This document shows positions 35,341-44,324 of a stretch of 64,000 bases of DNA, piece by piece (positions within the stretch are counted from its first letter, which is position 1; each line of letters opens with the position of its first letter). A program made the translations under genes and the position numbers. The notes under the pieces are model-generated. The model made no database searches and was not told the origin of the DNA. It saw only the letters and a list, made by a program, of their open reading frames with translations. Location: contig JAJDXS010000007.1 of NCBI GenBank assembly GCA_022823145.1, positions 1 through 64,000 on the forward strand. Direction: 5' to 3'. Source of the DNA: Gemmatimonadota bacterium (lineage in GTDB: Bacteria > Gemmatimonadota > Gemmatimonadetes > Longimicrobiales > Gaopeijiaceae).

Positions 35341-37115
35341 CGTACTGCCACCCAGCCGGACCGCACGGTGCCACCCTTGTCCGATTCCGCCGTGACTCGC
35401 ACCGCGCGTTCTCCGCGCGTGGGGCGCACCACCCACGTCACCGTGCGCGACCTCTCCTTCGCGGCTTCCAGGAACGGGTTCGACCCGGCGAGATGCGGGA
35501 TCACCGCGCGGGCTCGGCCCTCCACAATCTCGAGCCCGGGGTGCGTCAGCGTCACGGCCGGCGCCCTCACCACCTGGCGGTCGATGGTGCCGTCCGGGCG
35601 CTCACGCCCCACCGTGCCCCGGTCGGTGACGCTCGTGGGCAGATACCCCGTGTTGGTCACCGTCACCGCGACGCGGAACGTCCCGTCGCCCACCGCCGTC
35701 ACCTCCGGATCGCTCACCTCGACCAGCGGGCTCTGCTCGGCCAGATAGAGGATCCAGTGCAGCTGCTGTTCGGTCTCTTCCTCGAGGAACTCGGGCGGCG
35801 GGTTCTGCCCCCAGAACTTGGCGTGCCAGCCCCCGATCTCGACGGCGCCCAGCTGAGGGTGGTCGTGCCGCGTCCAGTCCGAGAAGTAGCGGCCGCCCAA
35901 CTCCTCGTCGTTGAAGCGGTGCTGCTCGGCCTCGCTGATCTCGCCGTCGCCGTCGTAGTCGATCACCCACGCCTCGGGCCCGGGCGAGAACTCGGGGACC
36001 CATCCGACTATGCCGTGGTCCCAGTATCCCCACGAGATCAGCGTCCCGTAGCGGTGTTCCGTGGGGTGCGTGGAACTGGGCACCACCGGACGGCCGGTCG
36101 AACGCGTGTACTCCTCGCCCAGGTGCAGGATCAGCGACAGGTCGATCTGGGGGAACAGCGACGGGGCCGACGCCGACGGCAGCCGGTAGACGAAGCCGCC
36201 GGAGGTGTGTCCGGCATAGATCCCGGTGATGTTGCGGTGCGCGTTGATGAACTCCGCGGCGGCGCGCGTCTCGGGCTCCGACAGCGGGTAGTCGCCCGCG
36301 CCCGGCTGCAGGTGCGCCCGCTCCCAGTTGCGGGGGAAGTTGCGGTTCATGTCGAGCCCGCCGATGCCGTCCTCGTTGATCGTCCCGTCGCCATCGTTGT
36401 CCACCCCCTCGCGCATGGTCGAGAAGCGCAGGCCCGCCCGTTGCATCTCCGGGTCGCGCACCATGATCCGGTCGTCTTCCGGGTCGGCCACCCAGATCCC
36501 GTCGGGGTCGGGGACGCGGATCTGCGTGATCCAGCCGTCGCCGTCGAGGTCCTCGGGCGGGTCCTCGTCCGCCGCGCCGTCCTCGTCGTCGTCGAAGGGG
36601 CGGGGGGTGCTGCGCAGGAACTGGTCGTCGATAAGCGCGAGGTCCGAGCCGTCCGGGTTGAACTTGGGCCGCACGTAGAAGGCGCGCGTGTCGAGGAGCG
36701 CGGTGACTCGGGGGTCGTTGCCGTAGCCGTAGAGCAGGTGGCCGATCAGGTGCGTGGCCACCGCCGAGCCGGTCAGCTCGCCCGCGTGGATGCCCCCGTC
36801 GACGTAGAACGCGGGCTTCTCGGCCGCCGGGCCGGTCGCCTCGTTGGTGATCGTGATCAGCATGAGGGGCTGGCCGTAGAAACTCTCGCCGACCCGGTGC
36901 AGCTCGGTCAGCCCGGGGTACAGGGCCGCGAACTCGCGCAGGATCTGGTTGGTCTCGGCGGCCGTGTAGAAGCGGTTCCAGTCGACCTCGCCGGTGGGCG
37001 AGACGAAGCTGGAGGACTGGGAAGCGGCGGGGGCGGGGGCCAACGCTGTGGTCGTCGCGGTGACGATGGCGGTGGCGGCCGCGACCCGGGCCGCCAAGGC
37101 GAAGCGTTTGCGCAT
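35337..37115 (-). CDS. M14-family zinc carboxypeptidase, exported
   Basis: 592 aa from ATG at 37115 (GAGAGGA upstream); the same frame stays open upstream but without coding character. A signal peptide MRKRFALAARVAAATAIVTA precedes a domain with the M14 zinc motif in VDGGIHAGELTGSA (HxxE), substrate residues in GLDMNRNFPRNW, and the third ligand in IYAGHTSGGF. An Asp-rich insertion (FDDDEDGAADEDPPEDLDGDGW and VDNDGDGTINEDGIGG) looks calcium-binding, like thrombospondin-type or EF-hand loops. A C-terminal sandwich ends the protein. It removes C-terminal residues from peptides; the M24 gene follows by ATGA overlap and the cytochrome gene lies 8 nt upstream. Confidence 0.85.
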   Translation of the reverse strand: MRKRFALAARVAAATAIVTATTTALAPAPAASQSSSFVSPTGEVDWNRFYTAAETNQILREFAALYPGLTELHRVGESFYGQPLMLITITNEATGPAAEKPAFYVDGGIHAGELTGSAVATHLIGHLLYGYGNDPRVTALLDTRAFYVRPKFNPDGSDLALIDDQFLRSTPRPFDDDEDGAADEDPPEDLDGDGWITQIRVPDPDGIWVADPEDDRIMVRDPEMQRAGLRFSTMREGVDNDGDGTINEDGIGGLDMNRNFPRNWERAHLQPGAGDYPLSEPETRAAAEFINAHRNITGIYAGHTSGGFVYRLPSASAPSLFPQIDLSLILHLGEEYTRSTGRPVVPSSTHPTEHRYGTLISWGYWDHGIVGWVPEFSPGPEAWVIDYDGDGEISEAEQHRFNDEELGGRYFSDWTRHDHPQLGAVEIGGWHAKFWGQNPPPEFLEEETEQQLHWILYLAEQSPLVEVSDPEVTAVGDGTFRVAVTVTNTGYLPTSVTDRGTVGRERPDGTIDRQVVRAPAVTLTHPGLEIVEGRARAVIPHLAGSNPFLEAAKERSRTVTWVVRPTRGERAVRVTAESDKGGTVRSGWVAVR

Positions 37116-37123
37116 GGTTCCTC

Positions 37124-37624
37124 TCAAGGTCGAGTCCAGATGATCCAGTAGTCGTCGATCGAGTCGTCGTCGTCCGCAAGCTCGCTCTGCCCTGGCGGCA
37201 GGCCGTTGAGCTGGAAGATGTAGGTCAGCGCGTCGGTGACCTGCTCGCGCGTCAGGCTGCCCGGGTTTCCGTGGGGCATCCGCTCGTAGATCCAGTACCA
37301 GAGGCGGAAGACCGAGGCCTCCTCCCACCGTTCCAGGAAAGCGGGCTCGGTCCAGTCTGCGGGCACGTGACACTCGGTGCAGATCTGCTCGAAGACCTGA
37401 CGCCCCCTCACCGCCTGTGCCTCGGAGTAGATTCCGTCGGTCGTGTTCGGCTCGTCGGCCTTTAAGCGGGGGGCAGGGGGTCCTTCCGGTTGCGTGGAGG
37501 GCGCCTGTTCGGCGGCCGGCCGGGGCGCCGAGGCCGGGGTGGCAGTCCCGGATTGACATGCAAAGGTCCCAAGAGCGGCCACAATGAGCGCGGCGGCGAC
37601 GCAGGTTACCGGACGGGAGCGCAA
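37124..37624 (-). CDS. Cytochrome c-type lipoprotein
   Basis: About 166 aa if the TTG at 37624 is the start, which leaves a good lipoprotein signal (VTCVAAALIVAALGTFAC). The TTG sits one base after the upstream stop; no better start is seen, so this is tentative. A Pro/Ala-rich linker leads to one haem-binding motif CTECH within GRQVFEQICTECHVPADW, and a downstream methionine in YERMPHGNPGSLTREQVTDAL is a candidate axial ligand. A single-haem periplasmic electron carrier is likely. It lies between a hydratase-like gene and the M14 peptidase, all closely spaced on the same strand. Confidence 0.7.
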   Translation of the reverse strand: MRSRPVTCVAAALIVAALGTFACQSGTATPASAPRPAAEQAPSTQPEGPPAPRLKADEPNTTDGIYSEAQAVRGRQVFEQICTECHVPADWTEPAFLERWEEASVFRLWYWIYERMPHGNPGSLTREQVTDALTYIFQLNGLPPGQSELADDDDSIDDYWIIWTRP

Positions 37625-37625
37625 A

Positions 37626-38540
37626 TCAGACCAGTACGAAGGAAAACGACGGCAGCAGATCGGCCGCGACCTCGTACGTGGTTCCAATTCGCGCCTCCAC
37701 GAGGGGGGTGAGCGTTCCGGTCGAGACAAGGTAACGCTGGCCGCCATCCGTTGCCTCGCCCGAGGACGGCGTGGCAACCGGGTGTCGGGCCGACTCCCTG
37801 TCCCCGGGCGCACCGGACCCCGTCACCCCGTAGCCGGCCATGCGCTTCGCAAGGGAACCGCGCAGCTCGGCGAGCACGTTCGCGGGGCCGCCGAGCACCG
37901 CTTGGCCGTTGCCTTCGGCGAGACGTTCACCCGCGGCCGACAGCGTCGCCGCCACCCCGTCCAGGGCCCGCAGCATGCGCGGCGACACCGGTGCCACCCG
38001 CGGCCCCACGACGAGTCCCGCGTGCAGGCCGAAGTCGGCCACGCTGTGCGCGGGGTGCAGTTCCCACCCCGGGTAGTGGCAATCCACCAGCTCGGCGCCC
38101 AGCGCAACCCAGTCGGGCCCGGCCGCGACATCGGCCGGCCCGGCCGCCCCCTCGAACCCGAACACCACCTCCACCTCGATCCTCAGCGCGGCTCGCCTGC
38201 CAGCGGGTACTCGAAGTGGATGCGCGGCGTCCCTCCCATCGCGGCCACTGCCCGCCTCGAAAACCGTCTCCCGATACACCGGGGCAACCATGGGGCGGTC
38301 CAGCCCCCAGCGCGGCCAGATCCGGCGGTTGGTGAACCCCACCTTCCAACCCCCGAAGCGCCACCCCTGCCGCAGCCTTGCCCCGGCGATCAGGGCACCG
38401 ACAGCATAGGCATCGTCCATCGTGAGTTCGCCAGGGCCGGCCGGGGGCTCGACCACGGTGCCGACCGCTTCCGCGCGAAGGAGAGCCTGGGCCAGGACGT
38501 ATTCCCTTGTCGGTCTTGATCCTCTCGGGATGCCAGTCAT
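37626..38540 (-). CDS. 2-keto-4-pentenoate hydratase / FAH-fold family protein
   Basis: 304 aa from ATG at 38540, with GGAAG upstream. Family stretches include RQGWRFGGWKVGFTNRRIWPRWGLDRPMVAPVY, IEVEVVFGFEG and the metal-site region LGAELVDCHYPGWELHPAHSVADFGLHAGLVVGP. These match MhpD-type hydratases and 4-oxalocrotonate decarboxylases, which act on 2-keto acids from aromatic degradation; no other genes of that pathway are nearby, so the role is open. The segment AAHPLRVPAGRRAALR is unusually basic for the family. Divergent from the DUF805 gene with 58 bp between starts. Confidence 0.7.
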   Translation of the reverse strand: MTGIPRGSRPTREYVLAQALLRAEAVGTVVEPPAGPGELTMDDAYAVGALIAGARLRQGWRFGGWKVGFTNRRIWPRWGLDRPMVAPVYRETVFEAGSGRDGRDAAHPLRVPAGRRAALRIEVEVVFGFEGAAGPADVAAGPDWVALGAELVDCHYPGWELHPAHSVADFGLHAGLVVGPRVAPVSPRMLRALDGVAATLSAAGERLAEGNGQAVLGGPANVLAELRGSLAKRMAGYGVTGSGAPGDRESARHPVATPSSGEATDGGQRYLVSTGTLTPLVEARIGTTYEVAADLLPSFSFVLV

Positions 38541-38598
38541 CTTCCGAAGCTGGGCCACCCTGACCTGCAAGTCCACCCAGACCCCATGGAGAGAACGA

Positions 38599-38982
38599 AT
38601 GGATGCCTTCCTCGAACTGTTTTCACTCTCAGGACGAGCCAACCGCGCTCGCTACATCTGGCACATCATTCTCGACGACCTGGTCGTCGCGGGAATGGTG
38701 GGGGTTCTGTTCTTTTCCAGCTTTTTCTTCCTGCCGTTGCCCCTGATCGCAGTGCCGGCGGTCGGCATCGGTCTGGCCGGGGCCTGGGCTGCCCTGGCGA
38801 TCACCGTCAAGCGCCTCCACGACCTGGGACGTCCCGGCTGGCATTTGCTGCTGTTGGCGGTACCGCTGTACAACATTTACCTGTCGATAGTTCTCTTCGT
38901 GGTCGCCGGAACGGCGGGCACCAACGAGTACGGTCCGGATCCCCTCGCCGACCTTTATGGCGGACAACGCCGCATCGGCTGA
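38599..38982 (+). CDS. DUF805 small membrane protein
   Basis: 127 aa from the ATG at 38599 with GGAGAG upstream. It begins MDAFLELFSLSGRANRARYIW, the typical DUF805 opening, has three to four hydrophobic helices, and contains the family signature AITVKRLHDLGRPGWHLLLLAVPLYNIYL. The tail GTNEYGPDPL is also characteristic. The function is unknown; some relatives are linked to membrane stress or to prophage regions. Confidence 0.85.
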   Translation: MDAFLELFSLSGRANRARYIWHIILDDLVVAGMVGVLFFSSFFFLPLPLIAVPAVGIGLAGAWAALAITVKRLHDLGRPGWHLLLLAVPLYNIYLSIVLFVVAGTAGTNEYGPDPLADLYGGQRRIG

Positions 38983-39139
38983 CGTCAGAAGTGCACTTGG
39001 TCCCCAGGGCGACTTGCAACACCAGCCCGTAGGCAGCCACATGGACCACCGCCGCCGCGCCTGCCGTCGCCCGCGCAGGCATAAAATGGCGACCGTCCGT
39101 CCCAGGCACACGTCCACCCCCGCCGGACAGCAGCTCTAC

Positions 39140-39435
39140 ATGCCGAGAGGTGCTGGCAGCGGAGAGGTGAATAACGACCGTGTCGGAGAAGTCGGAGCAC
39201 CCGGCCTTGTTGCAGGCCTTCACCCGATAGCTGGTGGTCTGGTGCGCTCCGAAGAAGGTGTTGGGATCGTAGTCGAAGTAGCTTGTGGCGGGGGCCGAGA
39301 CCTCGGCATCTAGGTCGTCGTCATGGTAAACCCTGTAGTACGTTGCCCAGGGTACGGCGTCCCAATGGACCCGTGCCTTGTTGGTGCCAAACGGGATGTT
39401 GACCTTCTCTCCAGTGGAGCTGGGAGTGACGGGCC
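39140..39435 (-). pseudogene. Fibronectin type III-like domain remnant
   Basis: Translation of the minus strand gives an open stretch with no start codon: EKVNIPFGTNKARVHWDAV, then WATYYRVYHDDDLDAEVS, ATSYFDYDPN and TTSYRVKACNKAGCSDFSD. This is one fibronectin type III module (conserved W, Y-x-V, S-Y-x-V-x-A-x-N). The flanking sequence does not continue the gene on either side. It ends head-on against the barrel remnant on the other strand near 39420, so both look like pieces joined by rearrangement. The stretch 38983-39139 beside it shows no recognisable gene. Confidence 0.55.
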
Positions 39436-39947
39436 AATTCGCGTACGAGGGTCAGTCGAACTACACGCCCGGCGGACCGATGCAGCCGACCGAGGCTCGC
39501 CTGAAGACCCGCCGGCTACTGCTGTCGGGGTTCTGCGGGTTAGGGGAGCTTGACGCGCTGCGTGCGTGGGTGGGCGCGGGACTGGGCGCGAACCGCTACC
39601 TCGTCACCGACTACATCCAACGGTTCCCCAACCCCGACGACCCCGCCGGACCCCTCCGCAGGGGAACCAACGGCGAGGTGCCTTACACGTCTCTTCCCCC
39701 GACCTCGGGCCACGCTTTCGCATGGATGCTCGCCGCTGGACTGACCGTCCCCCTGGGGGGCGACGCGCTGCTGGACTTCGGGTACCGCTATACCGACGCC
39801 GGACCCGTCGGCACTGCCGTCGGCGACATCGAGGTGGTCCGCTACAACGAGGACGGCAGCCGCCGACTCCTGCTGATCACCATCAACCCGACCATCGCCG
39901 ACCTCCGCCAGCATGCCCTCACCACGACATTCCACTGGCTCCCGTAG
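39378..39947 (+). pseudogene. C-terminal part of an outer-membrane beta-barrel protein
   Basis: From about 39424 the frame reads as alternating beta strands: GVTGQFAYEGQSNYTP, RLLLSGFCGLGELDALRAWVGAGLGANRYL, then GHAFAWMLAAGLTVPLGGDALLDFGYRYTDAGPV and a last strand ending TTFHWLP. This is the second half of an 8-10-stranded surface-antigen/opacity-type porin. A signal peptide and the first strands are missing, and the apparent start at 39378 lies in the reversed Fn3 remnant. I regard it as a truncated gene. Confidence 0.6.
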
Positions 39948-40017
39948 TCGCGGCGGACCGGCCCTCTGGCGCTTTTCGACACCTTATGCACCAGCCAGAT
40001 CCTAGTAGGTTCAAGCG

Positions 40018-40092
40018 GGGCGCTTAGCTCAGTCGGTTCAGAGCGCCTGCCTTACAAGCAGGAGGTCGGCGGTTCGAATCCGTCAGCGCCCA
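40018..40092 (+). tRNA. tRNA-Val (anticodon UAC)
   Basis: A complete 75-nt cloverleaf can be folded by eye: acceptor GGGCGCT (40018-40024) with AGCGCCC (40085-40091), discriminator A, D-stem GCTC/GAGC, anticodon stem CCTGC/GCAGG around the loop CTTACAA (anticodon TAC), and a T-arm with the TTCGAAT loop. CCA is not encoded. Gene debris lies directly upstream. Confidence 0.95.
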
Positions 40093-40168
40093 CTTCGAGT
40101 CGACGATGGTGACCTTCCAACGTCTCCGGGGTTGCATCGCAGAGATCCCCTCATTCAGACAGGGCCCC

Positions 40169-41644
40169 ATGTCAAGAGCGAATCCAGCTTCGGCGTCCTT
40201 CGTGATCGCCACGATGCTCCTGCTCTCCTGCGGCGGTGAAGAAGAGTCCACCGTCGCACCGCCGCCTCCGCCGCCCCCACCACCGCCTCCTCAGGAGCCC
40301 AACCAGCTTCCGACGGCGTCCTTCACGGTGGACGTCGATCGTGGCCAGGCTCCCCTGGAGGTGAGCTTCGACGGGTCGGCTTCCTCTGACCCCGATGGCA
40401 ACCTGGTCTCCTACGCATGGACGTTCGGGGACGGCGGGACGGCGTCCGGCGTGCGCGTCACCCACACCTACGATGGGGCCGGGGTGTTCGAGGTCGAGCT
40501 CACGGTCAGGGACGACCGGGACGGCGAGGCTTCCGACGAGGGCAAGGTGACGGTGGCGAGCCCGGCGGGCAGCGGCCCCAACATCGTTCAGGGGACGGTC
40601 TGGTTCGACCGTAACATGGACGAAGTCATGAACGAGGACGAGCGCGCTCTCGAGGGCTTCACCGTTTTCCTCGACCTGGACGGCGACGGTACATACGACA
40701 ACGGCGAGCCCCTCACCTTTTCGGCTGCGGACGGCACTTACGGGTTCGCCGGCCTGGATGCCGGACGAGGCTATACGGTCTCCCAGATCCTGGAGTTCGG
40801 GTGGACCAGCACCTTCGCCGGGCCTTCAGCGACGCCATCCGGAGCCTTGCCTCCCGGCGTGGCCGCGATCGTCAATGGCCAGAACGCAGACATTGAGGAC
40901 TTCCCCTTCCAGGTCGCACTGCGCACCAGCGACACGCAGTTCCAGTTCTGCGGGGGAACCTTCGTCAACAGCCGCTACGTGCTCACCGCTGCGCACTGCG
41001 TCTTTGGAGCTCCTGCCGGTGAGATCGAGGTCTATGCCGGCAGCGCCGACCTGAACACGGGTGGTGAGCAGATCAAGGTCCAGGCGGTACGGTCGCATCC
41101 GGAGTTCGGTCAGACGATCGACTATGATGTCGCCCTGTTGCGCCTCGAGGGCTCGCATCTCTACCACCGCGTGTACCTGCAATCTCCCGGCCAGCCCGAG
41201 TACTCGAATCCGGGAGACACGGCCACGGCGATCGGCTGGGGCCAGATAGGGGAAGGCACCGACGGTCTGGATACCGATATCCTGCAGCGGACCCCTTTGC
41301 CGCTGATCACCAACGACGACTGCGGCAGGATAGCGGGATTCCTGTTCGGCGGCATAACGGATCGTGTCATCTGCGCCGGCGCGGAGCGACTTGGGCGGGG
41401 CGTATGCTTCGGCGACAGCGGCGGCCCGTTGCTGGTGCCGTACGAGGATTCGTGGATGGAGGTCGGAGTTTCCAGCTTCCTCGTCAACCGCGACCAGTGT
41501 GGCAACATTCCCGCGGCCTTTGCCCGGGTCTCTGCACTCTACGACTTCATCGTCGGAGTCGCACGCATCGAGGACTCACTGACCTTCGAGGTCGATTGGA
41601 GCGAAGGGACGACGGCCCGGGTGGACTTCGGCAACTTCCACTAA
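40169..41644 (+). CDS. Trypsin-like (S1) serine protease lipoprotein with PKD domain
   Basis: 491 aa from the ATG at 40169, chosen because it places a lipoprotein signal at the N-terminus (ASFVIATMLLLSCGG). A run of eleven prolines is followed by a PKD domain (about 48-130, SYAWTFGDGGTASGVRVTHTY), an SdrD-like B domain (about 140-205, GTVWFDRNMDEVMNEDERALEGF) and a chymotrypsin-fold peptidase. The triad is H276 in VLTAAHCVFG, D320 in TIDYDVALLRL and S417 in CFGDSGGP, so it should be active. The residue six before the serine is Gly/Arg-rich rather than Asp, so trypsin-like specificity is uncertain. The gene ends 7 nt before repeat copy D. Confidence 0.87.
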   Translation: MSRANPASASFVIATMLLLSCGGEEESTVAPPPPPPPPPPPQEPNQLPTASFTVDVDRGQAPLEVSFDGSASSDPDGNLVSYAWTFGDGGTASGVRVTHTYDGAGVFEVELTVRDDRDGEASDEGKVTVASPAGSGPNIVQGTVWFDRNMDEVMNEDERALEGFTVFLDLDGDGTYDNGEPLTFSAADGTYGFAGLDAGRGYTVSQILEFGWTSTFAGPSATPSGALPPGVAAIVNGQNADIEDFPFQVALRTSDTQFQFCGGTFVNSRYVLTAAHCVFGAPAGEIEVYAGSADLNTGGEQIKVQAVRSHPEFGQTIDYDVALLRLEGSHLYHRVYLQSPGQPEYSNPGDTATAIGWGQIGEGTDGLDTDILQRTPLPLITNDDCGRIAGFLFGGITDRVICAGAERLGRGVCFGDSGGPLLVPYEDSWMEVGVSSFLVNRDQCGNIPAAFARVSALYDFIVGVARIEDSLTFEVDWSEGTTARVDFGNFH

Positions 41645-41651
41645 GGACTGA

Positions 41652-41693
41652 AATGTAAAGACAACACGACATATTGTAATGTTGTCATTACAT
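41652..41693 (-). repeat. AT-rich 42-nt intergenic repeat, copy D
   Basis: On the minus strand: ATGTAATG, ATTACAATATGTC, and GTCTTTACATT, aligning without gaps to copy B. It occupies almost the whole 58-nt gap between the convergent trypsin gene (stop 41644) and the potassium-channel gene (stop 41703). Confidence 0.85.
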
Positions 41694-41702
41694 GATTGCT
41701 CC

Positions 41703-42713
41703 TCACGCCAGGTAGGCGCGCAGCTTCCCGACCTGCTCGTTATCGCCGAGGACGATCACGTCGTCTCCCGCGCCGAGTTCGGTGGCCGCGTCGGGGTTGA
41801 AGTCGACCTCGTCGTGCGTGCGGCCGTCCCTGCGGATGGCGATGACGACAAGGCCCGTGGCCTCGGGGATGCGCGCCTCGGCCAGCGTCTTCCCGGCAAG
41901 GGCGGACTTCGCGCCGACCGTCGCGTGGTCGATCCGGCGCGACACGTCGTGCCTCGGTGCGGTGACGTTCAGCAGCGCCGCGACGGACGGGCGCACCAGA
42001 ACCGAGGCCACCCAGATCGCGCCGGTCACGTTCGGGCTGACCACGTGGGTCGCCCCGGCCCTGTACATCTTGTCGATCGCCGGCTTCCCCTCCGCGCGCG
42101 CGACCACGGTGAGATCGGGGTTGAGGTGGTGGGCGGTGAGGCAGACGTAGAGGTTGTCCGCATCATCCGAGAGGCACGTGACCAGCCCCTTGGCGCGCTC
42201 GACCCCGGCCTCCTTGAGGGCTCTGTCCTTCGTTGCATCGTCCCGCAGGACCAGTGCCTGAGGGGAAGCCCTCTGCAACGACTCCGCGGCCTCCTCGTCC
42301 CATTCGACGACCACGAACTCCTGTCCGGAGTGGTTGAGTTCGTGGACGATCTGGAGTCCCATCCTTCCCGCGCCACACACAATGACATGGTCCCTGATGC
42401 GCTTGAGCCGTTTCATGGTCTTGCGTTTCTCGTTGTTGCCGAGGTCCATCCTGACCATCGCTGCCGTGACGAGGGCGAACCACATGCCCAGACCGATCAG
42501 GCCACCCCCCAGTACGAAGGTCGTCCAGGTGCGCCCGGCGCTGGTCAGCGGGTGCACTTCGTGAAAGCCCACGGCGGTGGTCGTGATCACCGTCATGTAG
42601 AGGGCGTCGTCCCAGCTCCAGCCCTCGATCCACCGGTATCCGGCAGCTCCCACCGCGTTCAGGACGACGATGAACGCGAGGACGAAGATGACCTGCGATC
42701 GTCGAAAAATCAC
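41703..42713 (-). CDS. Potassium channel with RCK (TrkA-N/TrkA-C) domains
   Basis: 336 aa. A two-helix pore unit (VIFVLAFIVVLNAVGAAG, then MTVITTTAVGF at about 40-50, then FVLGGGLIGLGMWFALVTAAM) is followed by a regulatory RCK domain: HVIVCGAGRMGLQIVHELN (Rossmann, NAD/ATP-binding) and VVVEWDEEAAE, and by a TrkA-C domain ending DDVIVLGDNEQVGKLRAYL. The selectivity filter is TAVGF, not the common TVGYG, so ion preference could differ. Probably a ligand-gated K+ channel or a related two-helix cation channel. It is convergent with the trypsin gene. Confidence 0.85.
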   Translation of the reverse strand: MIFRRSQVIFVLAFIVVLNAVGAAGYRWIEGWSWDDALYMTVITTTAVGFHEVHPLTSAGRTWTTFVLGGGLIGLGMWFALVTAAMVRMDLGNNEKRKTMKRLKRIRDHVIVCGAGRMGLQIVHELNHSGQEFVVVEWDEEAAESLQRASPQALVLRDDATKDRALKEAGVERAKGLVTCLSDDADNLYVCLTAHHLNPDLTVVARAEGKPAIDKMYRAGATHVVSPNVTGAIWVASVLVRPSVAALLNVTAPRHDVSRRIDHATVGAKSALAGKTLAEARIPEATGLVVIAIRRDGRTHDEVDFNPDAATELGAGDDVIVLGDNEQVGKLRAYLA

Positions 42714-42780
42714 AGGCGCCTAACCGCCCCCCGGTACAAACGCGCGCCTCGCGCGTGCCGCCACCGCTGCCGCTCCAAGT

Positions 42781-44208
42781 CTACCGCTGCCGCTCGAAGA
42801 TCAGGTCGCGAACCCGGCCCCCGGTCACCGTGAAGCCGCTTATCCGCCCACCGCCATCGCGCACGAAGCGCACTTCGGGCAGGAACCACTGATCGCCCGC
42901 GAACTCGTCGGTGCCCGTCGGCGACAGCACGCTGGGGTCGTTGCGCCAGTGGCCGGCGACGAGGCGCCCCTCCGCGTCCACTTCGAGGTCGTAGGTGCTG
43001 TCCAGCTCGGGACTCCGGTAGCTGCCCGCGTACTCCTGCAGCTGCCCGGGGCTCAGCACCGGCCCTTCCGCTTCGGCCTCGGCTTCGGGCGTCTCGGGCG
43101 CGGGCCCCATTGCGTCGCCGATGAAGACCTCGGCCACCCTGCGCGCACGCCCCGCCGGATCGCAGTCCGAGATGTTGCAGAACACCGCGATCGAGAGATT
43201 CTGCTCCGGGTAGCGCACAAAGTTGGTGCGATACCCCACCCACGACCCTCCGTGCCCGAAAGTCGGCAGCCCTCGGTAGTCGGTCACCGAGAGCCCATGC
43301 GCGTAGTCGAGGGTGTCGCCGCCCGTCAGCACGCCCCGCTGCATCATCGTGCCGAGCATCTCCTCGCCTCCGACCTGTGCCGTCTCGTAGTTGCGCATCC
43401 AGCGGATGAAGTCGTCGATCGAGGTGTGGAGCGACGAAGAAGCCAGCGCTGTGAGCTGGTTCGGCAGACGCTGAAAGCCCCCGCCATCGATCGGGTTGTA
43501 CGACTCCGCGCGCCCCGGCACCACCTCCAGGTAGTCGTCCGAGAAGTGGGTGCTCGTCATCCCGAGCGGCCCGAAGATCCTGGACTCGGTGTATTCGCGG
43601 AACGTCATCCCCGACTGCACCTCGATCACCCGCGCCAGCAGGTTGTAGCCGGTGTTCGAATACGCGTACTCCGATCCCGGCTCGAAGTTGATCGCCTGCT
43701 GGTGATAGAGCATCCGCAGGATCTTCTCAAACGAAATGACGTCGGTGAAGCCGATCCCGCCGAGCGCCATCGTGTGCGGCCAGTCCCGGATCCCGCTGGT
43801 GTGGTGTATGAGCTGCCTGGCCGTGATCGCCGCGCCGAAGTCCGGCAGTTCCGGGACGTAGCCACGCACATCCGCATCCAGATCCAGTTTGCCTTCGGAT
43901 TCGAGAAGGAGAGCGGCGATGGCACCGAACTGCTTGGAGATCGACGCGATGTCGAAAACCGTTCCCGGGGTGATGGGAATGTCGTGATCCATGTGCGCGG
44001 TGCCGTAACCCGCACGATGCACCACTTCGCCACCCATCACGACCCCGACGGCGGCCCCGGGGCGGTCGCCCTCGAGGTCGGCGAAGATCGCGTCGACCTC
44101 CGGATTGGTGGGCCCGTCGGAACCGCCCGTGGATGGTGCACAGGCCGGCAGGAGCAGAGGGATGAGCGCGGCCAGGGTGGCCCGCGCGATCGAGGTTCGC
44201 CGTGTCAT
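42781..44208 (-). CDS. Serine hydrolase of the beta-lactamase / penicillin-binding family, lipoprotein
   Basis: 475 aa. The signal MTRRTSIARATLAALIPLLLPAC gives a lipoprotein. The class C-like fold shows S89-x-x-K92 in FDIASISKQFGAI, the tyrosine motif in EYAYSNTGYNLL, and HGG in PTFGHGGSWVGYRTN in place of KTG. A C-terminal sandwich (about 370-475) follows. These proteins hydrolyse esters or D-amino-acid peptides; resistance to beta-lactams is not implied. The gene stands alone, with the potassium channel 67 nt downstream. Confidence 0.82.
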   Translation of the reverse strand: MTRRTSIARATLAALIPLLLPACAPSTGGSDGPTNPEVDAIFADLEGDRPGAAVGVVMGGEVVHRAGYGTAHMDHDIPITPGTVFDIASISKQFGAIAALLLESEGKLDLDADVRGYVPELPDFGAAITARQLIHHTSGIRDWPHTMALGGIGFTDVISFEKILRMLYHQQAINFEPGSEYAYSNTGYNLLARVIEVQSGMTFREYTESRIFGPLGMTSTHFSDDYLEVVPGRAESYNPIDGGGFQRLPNQLTALASSSLHTSIDDFIRWMRNYETAQVGGEEMLGTMMQRGVLTGGDTLDYAHGLSVTDYRGLPTFGHGGSWVGYRTNFVRYPEQNLSIAVFCNISDCDPAGRARRVAEVFIGDAMGPAPETPEAEAEAEGPVLSPGQLQEYAGSYRSPELDSTYDLEVDAEGRLVAGHWRNDPSVLSPTGTDEFAGDQWFLPEVRFVRDGGGRISGFTVTGGRVRDLIFERQR

Positions 44209-44324
44209 CGCTTCGTTCCCTTTCCGTCAGGATCCGCTGGTCCTGGCAGCCCGGGCCGCCAGACTCGACGGAGTCACGATGACGACGCGGAAGGGCGATT
44301 GCAAGCGACGGGTCGCGGAGTCCG

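Noticed and set aside
39960-40017. Second RNA gene before tRNA-Val
   Set aside because: No cloverleaf or other structure could be folded in this short AT-richer stretch.
42781-44208. Antibiotic-resistance beta-lactamase
   Set aside because: The SxxK/YxN/HGG set is common to esterases and peptidases of this fold, with no features specific to class C resistance enzymes.
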